DNA of 64,000 nucleotides. Origin: Mycteria americana (lineage: Eukaryota; Chordata; Aves; Ciconiiformes; Ciconiidae). This document shows, in pieces, positions 36,201-48,598 of the stretch. Under the pieces are notes generated by a model that saw nothing but the letters and a program-made list of their open reading frames with translations, was not told the DNA's origin and made no database searches. Position 1 is the stretch's first letter. Each line of letters starts with the position of its first letter. The position numbers were made by a program, and so were the translations under genes. The DNA lies in NCBI RefSeq assembly GCF_035582795.1, contig NC_134365.1, forward strand, positions 135,869,077 through 135,933,076. Direction: 5' to 3'.

Positions 36201-39200
36201 TTCTCTTGGAGGAGAAAACTTGAAAATTAGAACGACAAAGCAAATTAGATAAGAATCACCAGGCTTCACAAGCAATTTTGAATATCAGAACATTAAAGAA
36301 GTATCTGTTTTCAAAACCTTCTCTGGTAAAGCCCCTTCACTTCACTGCACCCAGACCTGGTGTTTTCATTTGCTGGGGGAGATCCTTTTCCTCAGTACGA
36401 CAAGCTCTTCCCTGCATGCTTCATCCCAGGTAGGGAATGGCTAACGTGCTTCCGCAGAGGGACCATCAGGCTACCCTTACACCTCCTTGGGTAACAGCAA
36501 CAAAGGGTTTGGGATTTTGTGAGCGCGCTTTTTGGGCTCTTCTTAGAGGTAGTGAAAATTAAGTTGGGCAGCTGTCCCTGCTACAGGATGACCCAGGTAA
36601 ACCTGGGTTTACCCCCTTCTGGGGATGGTTTTCATCGCGAAGGGCACAACAAGCACAGGAGACGGCACAGTCCTCACAATTCATGCACCATGCTCTTTCT
36701 CCTAGCACAAAGCACCACAAAGCAGAACAACAGCTAAGGAAGGATAAGTAGAAAAGTAGGTGCACCTGCATAGAAATTGCTGCTGCTAGATAATTTGGCT
36801 ACTCTGAATTCAAAGAGTCAAATTTACTGAGCCCTGCTGGAAGCGCAGATGCAGCCATTTAGCAAATAAAAGCACAAGGCAGAGGGAAACATGACAGAAA
36901 TTTTGAGACCCCAGCAAAGGCAGTGTCGGCTGAGGAAAGCTAGTTCACTAATGGATGGCAAGTCTCTCCGCAGAGGTTCAGGATGTTTGTGCTGTGATTA
37001 CACAGTTGTGCCTGGTGTGTGTGACTCATCTCCGAGGAACGGAAAATTTCTGATGCGCTGACCTGAAGCACCTGTTCACCTCAGAAACGCAGCTCAGTAC
37101 CCTGTGCTTGGGGAGCTCTAACACAAGAAGGATGCCACGTTACTGCAATGGCTATGAGCTTCGATATTGGACTTGGACTAATTGAGATATGTTAAAATCA
37201 ATGAGGCTGATTCAGTCAAAGTGCTGATTCAGAGCTCCCAAATGTCACCAATGCAGCAGGTACCTGTCACCAAAGCACTAGCTGGAGCAGCACCTCTCTC
37301 TGGGGTAAGCCCGAGTTCTCCCACTCACATTTTCACTCACCTTCCAGATCCCCTGACTCAGGCCTCATGCTTCCTCAGCCTTCTCCTGCATAACTATAAA
37401 TGGCAGCAATCTCAGACTCTAAACCTCTTCTTGTCTTGAATTGGACACCTTCCCGCTCTAGAAATGTATGTCCTAGCGCTCCTGTGACACGCAGGAGGGG
37501 AGCTGCCCACCTAAGGATGCAGCCCACCACCTCTGCCCATGTGAAGGTGCTGATGCTGCTGCCAAGGTAAGCTAGTTGCCTTCTGGAGGCTCTGGCTGCT
37601 GTCTCTTTGCAGGCTGGACTGAGATGTTGCTGTGTCTCTGTTAAACAGAAAGTAAATGGGATGCTCCACAAGTTGGTTTCATGCTGCAGGTGTGTGCATG
37701 CCATATGGAAATCTGCAGCTCATCGATCTTTTCATTTGGGGATGCAAGAAAGAGTAGCTGACATTTGTCCTACATGCATGTGTGTGCCAAAGTAATAACC
37801 TTGTATTTTATGTCTTTGTTGCTGTGTGAATAGCTAAGAACACTCCAGAGTAATACTGAAACCATTCACAGTTTTCCAACTGGATTTAAATTTCTAGAGA
37901 AAACAAGGCTTTCAGGTAACAAAAAGGAGTACCTTTTACTACTCCTTCTGGAAATCTTACTGCTATCATCAGCTCAACTCTATTCTTCAAATAGCTGTTA
38001 TTTGGAATTTCCCACATCAAAAGAAGAGGTAGATGTTTCTATTACCAGGCTATTAGCAAACCATGTATTGGTTCCTGTGAAAAGGTCAGGAATTCTCTGT
38101 GCTTTCTCGGTGTCTTGGATGTGAACAGGAAGTGAGTTACTATTTAACTTGGTTTTCACTGCGAAGTGCAGGAAGAAACTCTTTGGTACTTAGACAGAAA
38201 CGTGATTTGACACAATGATGAGCCGAAGGTCTCACAGCTTTATCAAACTTTTCTGGAATGACTCCTATCGTGCTGGCAGATAGACGTCTGAAAAGGGACT
38301 GCATTTGAGCGACAAGGTATCTGGCCGTAAAATTTTCTAACTGTACAAGAGTGACGTGTTATTTGGCAGTGGCTTTAATAGCCTCGAGCATGTGACACTG
38401 CTCTAGCAAAGAATAAATGTAATAGAAGTTGGCAAAGCAGAGAAGACGAAGTGTCTGGCATTGCACCTTGTCTCACTGTGTAACCAGGAGAGCTTCAGGA
38501 CCAGTTGTAGACTGGTGTGCGGTTAAGTATTAGGTACATTCAGGTCCCATCATTAAAAGTACTGAGAACTGCACCTAGCCAAACCCAAATATTAAAATCA
38601 GACCAATGCTAATAAGCTCACACTTACAAAGCAAGGGCATCATGGAAGCAGAGAAAATAGTTGCCAGAGGTTTTGAGAAAGGCTAATGTTGCTCTCTGTC
38701 TCACTAGGTGCCTTAGCTGTGCTCCTACCAATTATTGCCCGCTTCTCCCACGACTTTTCACACTGCTAGTTCATGAATGTGAATTACTTACTGATTAAAA
38801 AAAAAAAAAGCCCCTCTTTTGGACATCAGTAGACTTCTTTCTTCACATATCAAGCTCATATTTAATAAATGTTGCAATTTCTTGACTGCCTTAACAAGAA
38901 GAATATGCAGGTGCAATTTAAGGATTCTCGCTGAAGTTGCACTAAATTTCCATATTTGCCTAAATAGATGAAGTTTTCATTAGTACCTGTTATAAAAGCA
39001 AGTATTGACATAACAGATGAGGGGGTTTTTTATTTGTCATTTCAAAGCAATTCTTGCCTTTTCAGGATTCCTTTACTTTTCACAGTCCCAACTGGTAATA
39101 CCAAACCCATTGTGATTACAGATATTTAAAATGCTTTTAAGCAGCATTGACAGCTTTGCTTTTGCTAAGTTTCTAAGCCCCATGTATCCTCGTGAACCTG

Positions 39201-41639
39201 GCATCTACAGCAATATAAAAATCACGTAAATGTAAATAAAAATGAACCACGTATTCTAGTCCTCTCCATTGTTTGTACAATATGTGTGCATAACCATGTT
39301 GTGTTCCCCGCCACAGCCACAATTTTGCTGGGCTTTCGTTAATCAGTAGACAGAACAACCCTGTCTAACTGGAATAAAAGTTAATACTCAGGTGGCCTTT
39401 ATCATGCATATTTCTTCAGTGAGAAATAACTTGAGAAAGGCTAAAAGTGAGAATCTAATCTTGTCTCAAAACAGTATGCAAGAACAACTGCAATGAAAGC
39501 ACTGAGCCATGACACGTAAAGAAGTCAAAGAGACTTTGATCAAGCTGAAAACAGGAAAATTGATCAGGCCCGGTAAGAATATTTAATCTTCTGCCCACGC
39601 AAACATTTTAAACCAGACCTCTTGAAGATGCTTCTTATTCTTCAAGGAAATGTGTATTTCTCACCTCTAGGACCTGCTGAATTGGAGAGAGACCCAACAT
39701 GAGGAGCAGTCTGTTAGGTTTAGGACTGCGGAAGAGAAAATATTCATCATGTCAAGATGCTGTACGAGTGAAGAAATCTAGGGCTGATATTGTTCAAGTA
39801 TTAATATCTAGTACTTGAATACTAAAAGTCAGAATGATATAGACAGTCAGCTGAGGACTCCATCCTCCTAAGTTGAAAGTGTTCTCTTTCCCCAGGTTTT
39901 CTTGAGGTTTTTCTCTAGCATTAGTCATCTTGGTGGGGGTTCAGAAATTTCAGGGTCTAAGGGAGGTCTTTCTGGATGGAGGCCTGGTTTGGTTTTCTCC
40001 CATCTGAAGTATAAACTGGAAGTTATTTGAAATGTGTTGAAAACTGGAGATAAGTGATTTTCTGTTTGACTAATTGATTGAAGATTGTATTTTGGAGTAC
40101 TTGAGTTAACTTCTGGCTCTAAGCTGGCTGTTTGCTTCTCAGTTCCTGAGCTGAGTGAGGAAGGCCGGAAAGCCACAGGTACTTAAATCAGAACAAAGTT
40201 TTTAACCAGACTTTATAAATGCACATGCCTGAGTCTTGCGTAATTGATCTGATCTAGCTGTCTGATAGAGAGAAATAATGTAAATAATGCCAACTATCAG
40301 CCATATAGAAAGTGTGAGCTCTCTACATTGATAGAGATTCAGGAAAGGGGGTGTGTGTGGGGGGTGTTCATCCTTCTCTTTGCTACTGTATTTACTGGTG
40401 GGTTGTTGGTTTGTGTTGGTTTTTTTTTTGTATTTCAAATGCACACAGTCATCTATAAGTGAAATTCTGGCTTTGTGGAAGCTATTGAGAAGACTTGCAT
40501 AACTTTTTCACTGCTAGCCTGCACTCCTTAATCATTCACACTCCCAAAGACTTGCCTTATAACTACTCAAAATCCAAAGGCAAGAATTTTTGATGAGAGT
40601 GATGGATGTCCTGAAAACTAAAGGAGATGAGGAATTTGGAATCAAAGCCAATTTTGAAATTGATTCCATTTTGCCCTGTGTACTTGTGATCACACAGAAC
40701 GTATGTATAAAATTATCATTCTCCAAGGCAGGCGGAGAGGAAGAGAAAGGTCACCCTTTGACTAACCTTGTATTTCATACAAGATGTCACTCTGTCCTTC
40801 ATTTGCAAGGGGCAGTGACGAGCAGATGCTGCATGCAACATGCTTCCCTGTGCAAAACAGTGGATCTGAGTAGAACACTGTGACCCAGCAGTTATTTCCT
40901 TTGCCTTCGTTCTTTGTCAGTAGGTCAAATGAGCTCGTGAGGCCTCACGCTCTCCAGTGAAAGAAAAGCAAGAGGAATCCCTGAGATCTCTGAACCCAAT
41001 TCCAACGTTGATTTGGTGGCCAAGGTGTTTTGACTTCACGTCACTCTGAGGCACCCACGTTTCCCCTTGCAAAACAGGTGTGCTTTGCTGCAAGTCAACT
41101 TTTAAAGCTTGTAGCATTTTTAGGCCTCTTCATGAAACTTTTCTTCAAGAATTATCCATGTTGCTTAGCTCCCATTGTAGAGAGTTAATATTTTGAATCT
41201 GACTTCTGAACAAAACCAAGCAGTTTATTAGACTTCTTAGGGAGAATTCACAGCATTTTATTTAAACTCTAGTAAAGCTTCTACATAATGACCTTGAAAA
41301 AGAAAACATCTTTTGTCTGGATCCATGCTTTAAAAAAAAAAAAAATCTTATCTTCCTGTTCAGTAAAGAAATTAACTCTTTTCCTCCTCATCCACATGAC
41401 AACACTTCTGTATGGTTACCTGGAGACCTGCTCACCGTGAATGAAAATAAGTGGGGTAGCGTACTAGCAACAGTAATACTAAATGTCCATTAACAAAGTG
41501 TTTGCTCGGAATAGTTTAAACACCATAAATTGCATTAGCTTGTGGAGGGTTGGTACAGTGGCTTGTGAGGAAAGAATTCGGACATCAAAATATTTTCCTT
41601 AATGCCTGATCTTCACAATACAGAAAAAATTCTCACATC

Positions 41640-42030
41640 TAGGACACAGAGTTCAGGCTTTCTGGATGCGTGTCCATGCGAGGCGACGGTTGCCTTGACA
41701 GTGCTTCTTGGGGGACCTGTACGGGACGCTGCCGCCTGGCCTCAGCTGTGGGCTCCCTGCCTGGGACGCAAGGGCAGGAGGGAGATGTGGTCGTGGCTAA
41801 GGATGTGCCCGTGTGTGAGCATGGTCAGTGCCGAGTGCCTGTGGACGGACTCCTGGGCACCCCCGCACCAGGTGTGATGGATGCCCGGGGTACTGTGCTG
41901 GCGGGCAGTCTTCAGGAAATACTGCCAGGGCACAGGCGGGCGGATTTGCGCTTTGGAAGAACAGCTCAGATCTGCAGGTTCCCCACGGACCTGGGTGTCT
42001 TCTGGTTTACTTGGTACTTACCTGAACCAA
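41640..42030. other. GC-rich intergenic patch
   Basis: Roughly 400 bases rise sharply in GC and CpG (gcgaggcgacgg, acgggacgctgccgcc, ggcgggcgga) between AT-rich flanks, about 4 kb upstream of MAP3K15. Several overlapping frames stay open, as expected where stop codons are depleted by GC. It could be a distal element or an untranslated exon; I cannot tell which. Confidence 0.4.
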
Positions 42031-45000
42031 GAGATCTTGGTTTGCCCTGACCCTGGGTAAAATGGGAGGACCCTCTTTATAGCTGAAAATGTTAGAGTGC
42101 AATGAAATTGCAGCCTGACATTTATGTCACCAGTTCTAGTGTGTGTTTTCTTTAAAAAAAGGGAAGCTAAGGTATGCTGTAGCTATACATGCATCAGGGG
42201 AAAAGGTGGCACGTCTGCTGGTGGAGTCAAACTTGATATAAATTTACAGCTCAGCTTTACAAGTTTGAACTGTAAGTTTGTAGCTCTGGGAAAAAAAGGA
42301 AGGACTCACTTCCCATTAGAAACAACTGCTGCTCAGGGATTTGCAAAATGAAAAGGAAAAAAAAAAAAAGGTGGTGTCAAGGACATCTATTTTCTTTGGA
42401 GCACTTGCTGTCTTTGTGAATTGCAGCAAACATATGGCTCCTGGTGTCTAAGCAGTTAATATTCTGCACTAAGTAGATTTGATAGGTGAAAAGTGCTGCC
42501 TGAGAAAATTGTGGCATCATCTTTATGTTACTCTATAAGAGCAAATGTTGACTTCTCGGGTCTATGCTCGGTTTTGTTAGGCAGGGTTCTGTGCAAAGGC
42601 AAAAGGTTTTGGAAAGGTATATGAAAGCTGAACGTTCACTTCTGGCCTGGACATTTGAATAGGCAACCCTGGGGGCAGGGTGGCTCTTTTTATAACCTCA
42701 TTGCTGGACCATGTTTCCAAAAGAGGAAAAAGCGTTGCATGACTTACCTTCTTTCTTCTAGATTTAACATTTTTTGGTTTGCACAGAAACTGTTCAAATA
42801 TCCCCAAACCTGAATCTCCCATTTATTCTCACTCAGGTGACTTGCAAGATCTGAAGATACTGTTGCTCAGTGGAAATGTCAGGCATACCAGCGCTGAACC
42901 ACAGTTTCTGAAGACTCAGTTGTAATACACAAAATGAAGCTTCTTCCTTTAAAAATACTCCTTGTTTCTAGATTGAAAAGAAAAAGCCTGTGAACTCTGA
43001 ACAAATTGCACCAGGTTAAACTACTAAAAATGGATATTCAGAGTGTGGCGGCTTGTTAGGAAAAATGCCCAAGGAATAGTGAGGATACTGTTTGGAAGAC
43101 AAGTGGATATAATTAAGAAATGGGGAAAATATCCTCTTCTTAATTATGTTCACATGAAGTATCTACTAAGAGAAACTGTTGCTCTGTTTCAAGACCAAGA
43201 GACAGACCTCTCAGCAAGCAATTTAAAATGTTATGTTCTGCAAATGTGCTGCAAATGTTAAAATCTGCAAAATGAAACCCAAAGTCACATCTTAGGTCTA
43301 CAACAAACTAGATTTTGATAATCTCTAGCAGGCAGAAAAGGCTTATTTATTATGTCTCAGTGGCATCCTGCTAAGCAATTCCAGCCTACATATTTGTTCT
43401 GAATTAACACTTCAACAATTTTCAAGATTACAGAAAGCACCGCGCCATGCATCTGCTGTTCTGAACCCATTAAATTGCAACTTGTTTTTGCATGTTAGAT
43501 GCTGAAAGCCTAAGAATAATCGAGTAAGATAAATGCTTTCCTGTGCAAATAATCCCTTAACTTTGCCAGTACTGTATTTTTCATTTCAAGTTTTAATACC
43601 AGCTGTTGAACCCAAACTTTCTTATAACGCAATAAATACAAAGTGGGATTTGTATTGGGGAGGATCATAAATGTATGTGCTAGTGCTTTTTGTTGGTCAA
43701 AGGCTGCAATGTGCACACTGAGTACCTTCCAAATGCAGATTTAGATTTTTCTCCTGTTACATCAGCTAATTGGTGCATTACTGGATCAAGGCTAACAGAG
43801 TTCGGGTTGTCATATAAAAAGGCTTGCTCTTGCCTGAAGAGGAAAGCTGCCAGGAACGAGTGGGATCTCTGGTGGCCGTGGTATATCATTCCTCCAAAGT
43901 CTCATGTACTAGTGCTTTTCTCAAAAAAAGCACACACACCCCAACCTGTGGACCAAATCCAACAGCTTATTTGCCCCAAACTCTCCAAAATGAGAAACAG
44001 GTTTGCCTCTTAAATGATTTCTCCACATCTAAAATCTTTACAAGCCACTAAGCAAACGAACACTGCACAGTGCTATGCTATCCTCACACTGGAGTGTTTC
44101 TCAGAAAGACTGTCTACTGGAATTCTTATTACGGTCACCAAACCATGGTGCCAGACACCTAAAGAGGAAAATACTGTGCTCTAAGTCTTTGGTGGTTGCT
44201 TTTGTTGTATTACAGCACATGGCAAAGATATTAACCTGGGATAGCCACAAGGAGCCACGCTGCAGCAGAAGGTGAAGATGCTGTTTGTTTAAAACCTCTT
44301 CTGTCACAGTGAGTGAAAGATCAGATGAAAAAGCTTTCCAGACAGGTTTACTACTTCAAATACAAATTTGCCTGAGGACTGTAGTTTTCCACTGTTCCTT
44401 TGATCACTGGTAGGCCGTGGTCTTCGTAGGGTGTATCGGTGTCCTTTTGACAGCTGCGGTACAAGGCCGAGATACAGAGTTATCCACGTGCAGCCTGCCT
44501 TTCACTTTCTCTTGCTGCACAAATCAGCAACTCGCCCAACAGCAGTGCCAAAGCCGAGGCTGCCGTCGTCAGTTTAGCTAATAAGAAAAATGTGTTAGTA
44601 AATGGGATGCTCAAAATTAATTTTGTTCTTACAAAGAAGCCAGGAGTTGCCACAGAGGTTCTAGGAGCTGTTTTTACCACGATCGTGGGAGATTTTAAAG
44701 AAAAGAGAAGGAAGTGAAGGATGAACTATTAACCCAACTTCTAATACAGTTTGTCTGTGGTCCAAGTCGTTCACACAGCAAGAGAAAGAAGAACCAGTGG
44801 GGAAAAAGCCATGATAGGGCGAGTCGAGGGAGGAAAAGCAGTAGCAGTTGCCTTTGCTTCTTCAGAAACAGGGCGGATCTAAGATGCCAACCGCGGGCAG
44901 ACCCCCGGGTTACGAGGGGTGCGCCTGCCTGCGCGGCTCGGGAGGAGGCAGCCCTTTCGGGGCGGCGGCGGGAAGCCCAGCCGGGGCTGAGCCGGCTCCT

Positions 45001-45658
45001 CACGGCGGGCGGCGGGTAAACGGCTCCCAACGGCCGCGCGCGCGGGGCGGGGAAGCGGGCAGGGCCCCTCACGGCAGGCCGGGGGAAGGGGGGCCATAAC
45101 AGCCCGACGTGCGGGTTCCTCGCTGCCGGCCGCTCGCCTTAACCTAACCCCTGTAACCCTCAGAGGAACCCGAGCGGGGCGCGCGGTGCCACCGTGTGAA
45201 ATAGCAACAAGAGCCAAGCGGTAACAGTGGAGTAGCGGGCGGTGCGCGGAGGTACAGCATGCACGGCGAGGGGCGGGGAAGGGAAGTAATAAACGAGGCG
45301 CGGTCGCCCCGACGGCGCTGCCTCCTCCTCAGTACCGCCTTGGTCGCGGAGGGAAGTGGGGCGTTTGTCCTGTGAAAGCACGGCGGGCTGCCCGGCTGTG
45401 CCGCCGAAGGGGGAGCCGGGCTCCGCGCGGCGCAGCTCCCCCGGGCTATCCCGTCCCGGGAGGGCAGCGCTGAGCTCCGCTCCGCTCCGGCCGCCTTCAC
45501 CTCGCCCCACCTCGTCCCCGTGCCCGCCTGCCGGGGAGGGGTGCCTCCCGGCCGCAGCGCCCAGCCGCGGAGGGGAGGGGAGAAGCGCGGGGGGAAAGGC
45601 CGCGCGGCAGGAGGGAGCCGCCTCACCCTGCGCCCCGGAGTTTGCCCAACTGTTTGCG

Positions 45659-45679
45659 ATGGGGCGCGGCCCCGCCTGA
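45659..45679 (+). other. Short upstream open reading frame before MAP3K15
   Basis: ATG at 45659 opens a six-codon frame (MGRGPA) that ends at TGA 45677-45679, 45 bases before the main start and in the same frame. If the 5' UTR includes it, it could lower translation. Its stop also shows that the main frame cannot extend further upstream without splicing. Confidence 0.45.
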
Positions 45680-45724
45680 GCACCTGCCGGCAGCCACCGG
45701 CTCCCCTCAGTCCTCGGCGCCGCT

Positions 45725-46055
45725 ATGGAGAGCCCCGCGGGCGGCAGCGCGGTAGCGGAGCCGGCGCACCCCTGCGCGGAGCCGGAGCTGCCGGCCGCTG
45801 GCCCGGCTGAAGCGGCGGCGGGCGGTGGGGAGGCGGTGGAGGTCGGCGCGGCAGCCCCGCGGCCGCGCTGCCTGCGGGCCGTGTACGTGCTGAACGACCC
45901 GCCCAAGGCGGGCGCCGGGGCGCGGAGCCCCGAGGCCGGGGCGCGGCAGTGCCTGCTGCGGGCCTGCGAGGCCGAGGGGGCCCAGCTCGGCACGGTCAAC
46001 TTCGGGGAGCTGGACTTCGGGGAGACGGCGGTGCTGGACGCCTTCTACGACGCGG
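45725..46055 (+). CDS. MAP3K15: MAP3K15 first coding exon
   Basis: MAP3K15 (ASK3) is a cytoplasmic MAP kinase kinase kinase that activates the p38/JNK pathways and responds to osmotic stress. This exon encodes 110 residues plus one base (of roughly 1300 in the family). A Gly/Ala/Glu-rich disordered leader of about 45 residues is followed by CLRAVYVLNDPP, where the thioredoxin-binding domain begins, then ARQCLLRACEAEGAQL and FGELDFGETAVLDAFYDA. This last block is nearly identical to human MAP3K15 and clearly less like MAP3K5 or MAP3K6. The donor G|gtgagc splits the next codon, as expected for Asp. The start has a strong context (G at -3, G at +4), with an in-frame stop upstream at 45677. Confidence 0.95.
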
Positions 46056-48580
46056 GTGAGCAGGCTGGGCTGAGGCGGGGCCGCGGGGCGGGGGCTCAGG
46101 CTCGCCCCTGCCCGGTGCCACCTTCCCGGGTTGTGTGGGGTCACGGCCGGCCGAGCTGGGGAAGGCTCGGTAAAGGTGATGCCGGAGAGGCCAGAGAAGA
46201 GGGGGAACGGGGCAAATGTGAGACGGTGAGGGGGGGTCTTGAGAAGGGGTGTGGAGACAGGAAAATGGCTATGAGGGGAACCTTATGTAATGGGAGCAAG
46301 AACCTGGTCTTCAGGAGTGTCCTGCACATGGAGGAGGAGGAGGTGTGTGAAAAAATTCAGGCCCTTATAGCAGCTCTTTCAGTCACCACGTTGTGTTGCC
46401 CCAGCAGGACTGTGGATCCTGTGGTACCAACCGAGCCTTAAGGAGTAGCAAAACTCTTGCTACTGTGTTTTACTCTCCCTCTTCCAGCTCCCAGCCTGGT
46501 TGGGAGCTTAGAGTGAGACATAGCATGAAGACAGGCCAGCCAGAAGCCTCTGATCTGGCTTGGCCAGATGCTTCATGTTCACTGCTCTAACTCCAGACCT
46601 GGACAGTGAAATTGGCTTGCATGCAGCCAGGACCAGAGTGATCCAGCAATTGCTCTGAATAAGGGAGCAGAGAAGCATGCCCTGAGGAGGAAGACTTGTG
46701 AGTATTGGCCACCCTGTCCAGGCTCCAGTTGGTGACTGGTGTCTGATGGTTCAAAAGAAAGCTGCTATCCCTTCTCCACTCAAAAAACACCTGGCTGATT
46801 GGGCACTATGGCAGAGAATTGTGAGCTTTTTGAGCAAGCAGAGGAAGCCCCTGAGTTAATAGGTATTATTAAAACTAATCAAGGTGAGTATGTGGACATG
46901 TTGCAGACATGCAGAGGTACTTTTTCTCCTATCCATATGAGCAGGCATTAGGAAACTGGGGGATTCACAGACTCCAAAGAGGGAAAGTACTGTTAAGTCC
47001 ATGTTGATGTCCATCTTTCACAAGAAGAACTTTGTTTTGCTCATGAGATATGTTAAAGAATATTTCTTAAAACTTTAGTCTTATTTTAAATTCTCATATG
47101 ATGATGAGTCCATTTCATCCCCTGATAAGTCACCCAATTATTGAGGAACCTCATGTCCTTTGTTGCTGTTTTTTAACTTCCCAGTCAGGGGATCTCTGCT
47201 AGCAAGGTTGACAAGTGTATAATAAATATATTCTTTGTGTGTCTTAGTACACAACCATGAACTAGTAATTTCTTTGTGTATCATCTCCAGTGTTTTTGTA
47301 GCCCTTCTGAAGGTAAGCATAATAGTGTACTCATCAATGCAAAATTTCTCTGTTTCTACTAATAGTCCTATTAATTTATGCACACACCTGCTCTGCATTG
47401 TACTGAGAGCTTGGGACAGTTATTTAAAATGTTTTCTTAAGTTGCTGCATTCTGAAGTGACTGCCTCTTGTCTGGGAATGTGGCCTACCTTCGCAGACAT
47501 TTGCATTCAAGACATCTTGTAGGACCAAGATCACTTTGTCGGTGATTAATATCACTTTGTAATAATGAAGTGCCTTGTTACTGGATACTCCTGCAACACT
47601 CATAGGTCCAGGTTTAGTCAGCAAATACTTCATATCATTTTTAGTGTCCATTAAAAACTAATTGAATAGTCCTGAACCAGGAATTGTTCCAAAGGAGGCT
47701 GTTCAAAGTAGTCTTTGTGTGGATTTCTTTCCAGTTGCAACATTTTGAGATCAGCCAGGGGGACAACTTTTTGATCTGTGTAATGTATGCCTTTATTTGC
47801 CAAACTTTTTGATCAAAGCATCCTTTAATGATAAATTACCTGTATTAAGAAAAACTCAAATGGATTAGCATGGGTCACCTTCATCAACCAGACCTGCAAG
47901 CTGTCAAAAAGCAGAGAGATTTATTTGTCTGTATATACTTTTTTGAAAACCATGCTGAATGTGTCAGTAGTATTTTAGAATTAATTCATTGTCAGGGGTC
48001 CTGATTTAACTGCTATTAACTGCAATGTTACCCTGAAAATGCAAGCATCCTTAATTAAAAAAAAAAAAAAGCTGTTAAGTATGAACAATAATTTTCATAG
48101 AGTGTTTATTTTGCTCTTCTGTTGTTTTAATATTTTAATAAGTAGCTCTTCTAGCATCAACATTTTTAATAGCTTTTTTGTTCTTGCATTGCTGCAGTTA
48201 CTGTCTCTTTTTTAAGTGAGCATCTCTGTAGTTCCCTTTTATCTTTTTTTAAAATAGTCAGGCTGTACTGATATTTGCCCCATCCTTTGGAGTTTTCCCA
48301 GTTCCTATGGTATGTCTAAAACTGACGTTCAGAGGAACCCTCAGTCAGAACATTTAAACTTCTAAAATTTAAACTTAGAAAATTATGCTGGCACATTGGG
48401 GTGAAGTGTCTTTATCTTAGTACTTGCTGCTTCATTTCCTCCTACTACATGCTAGAGGTGGGGAAATTTTTGGTCCTTTAACAATGTCATATGGAGTAAT
48501 TACATCTTCTTGCTTCATTCTGCAAAGGGACAAAAAATATCCATTACACTTTTCACTTTATTGTTTTTCTTTCCTTTTTT

Positions 48581-48598
48581 CCCCCCCCTTTTTTTTTT
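48581..48598. repeat. C8-T10 homopolymer junction
   Basis: Eight C are followed directly by ten T inside a longer pyrimidine tract. Confidence 0.9.

Larger units (their letters stand above)
31481..44869. other. Intergenic spacer between SH3KBP1 and MAP3K15
   Basis: This 13.4 kb stretch contains no gene I can support. It holds a small CpG-containing patch at 31780-31900 and the perfect palindrome at 33261-33292. GC-rich stretches lie at 34290-35520 and 41640-42030. Open frames of 170-180 codons overlap on both strands at 34.3-35.1 kb and show no protein family. No clear transposon is visible, though old ones may be beyond recognition by eye. Confidence 0.75.
44870..46250 (+). promoter_or_regulatory. 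MAP3K15: CpG island and promoter of MAP3K15
   Basis: A dense CpG island of about 1.4 kb spans the upstream region, the first coding exon and the start of intron 1. Sp1-type GC boxes (ggggcgggg) occur at 45044-45052 and 45270-45278, with an inverted ccccgcc at 45670. I see no TATA box, which is typical of a CpG-island promoter with dispersed starts. The exact transcription start cannot be read from sequence. Confidence 0.85.

Noticed and set aside
44480..44680. Minus-strand frame as a divergent gene from the MAP3K15 promoter
   Set aside because: At only 66 codons it shows no recognisable family and no splice evidence. A non-coding divergent transcript is possible but cannot be seen.
45160..45999. 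279-codon minus-strand frame across the MAP3K15 CpG island
   Set aside because: It is mostly antisense to exon 1 and its 5' UTR in sequence very poor in stop codons because of GC content. Its Ala/Pro/Arg-rich composition matches no family.
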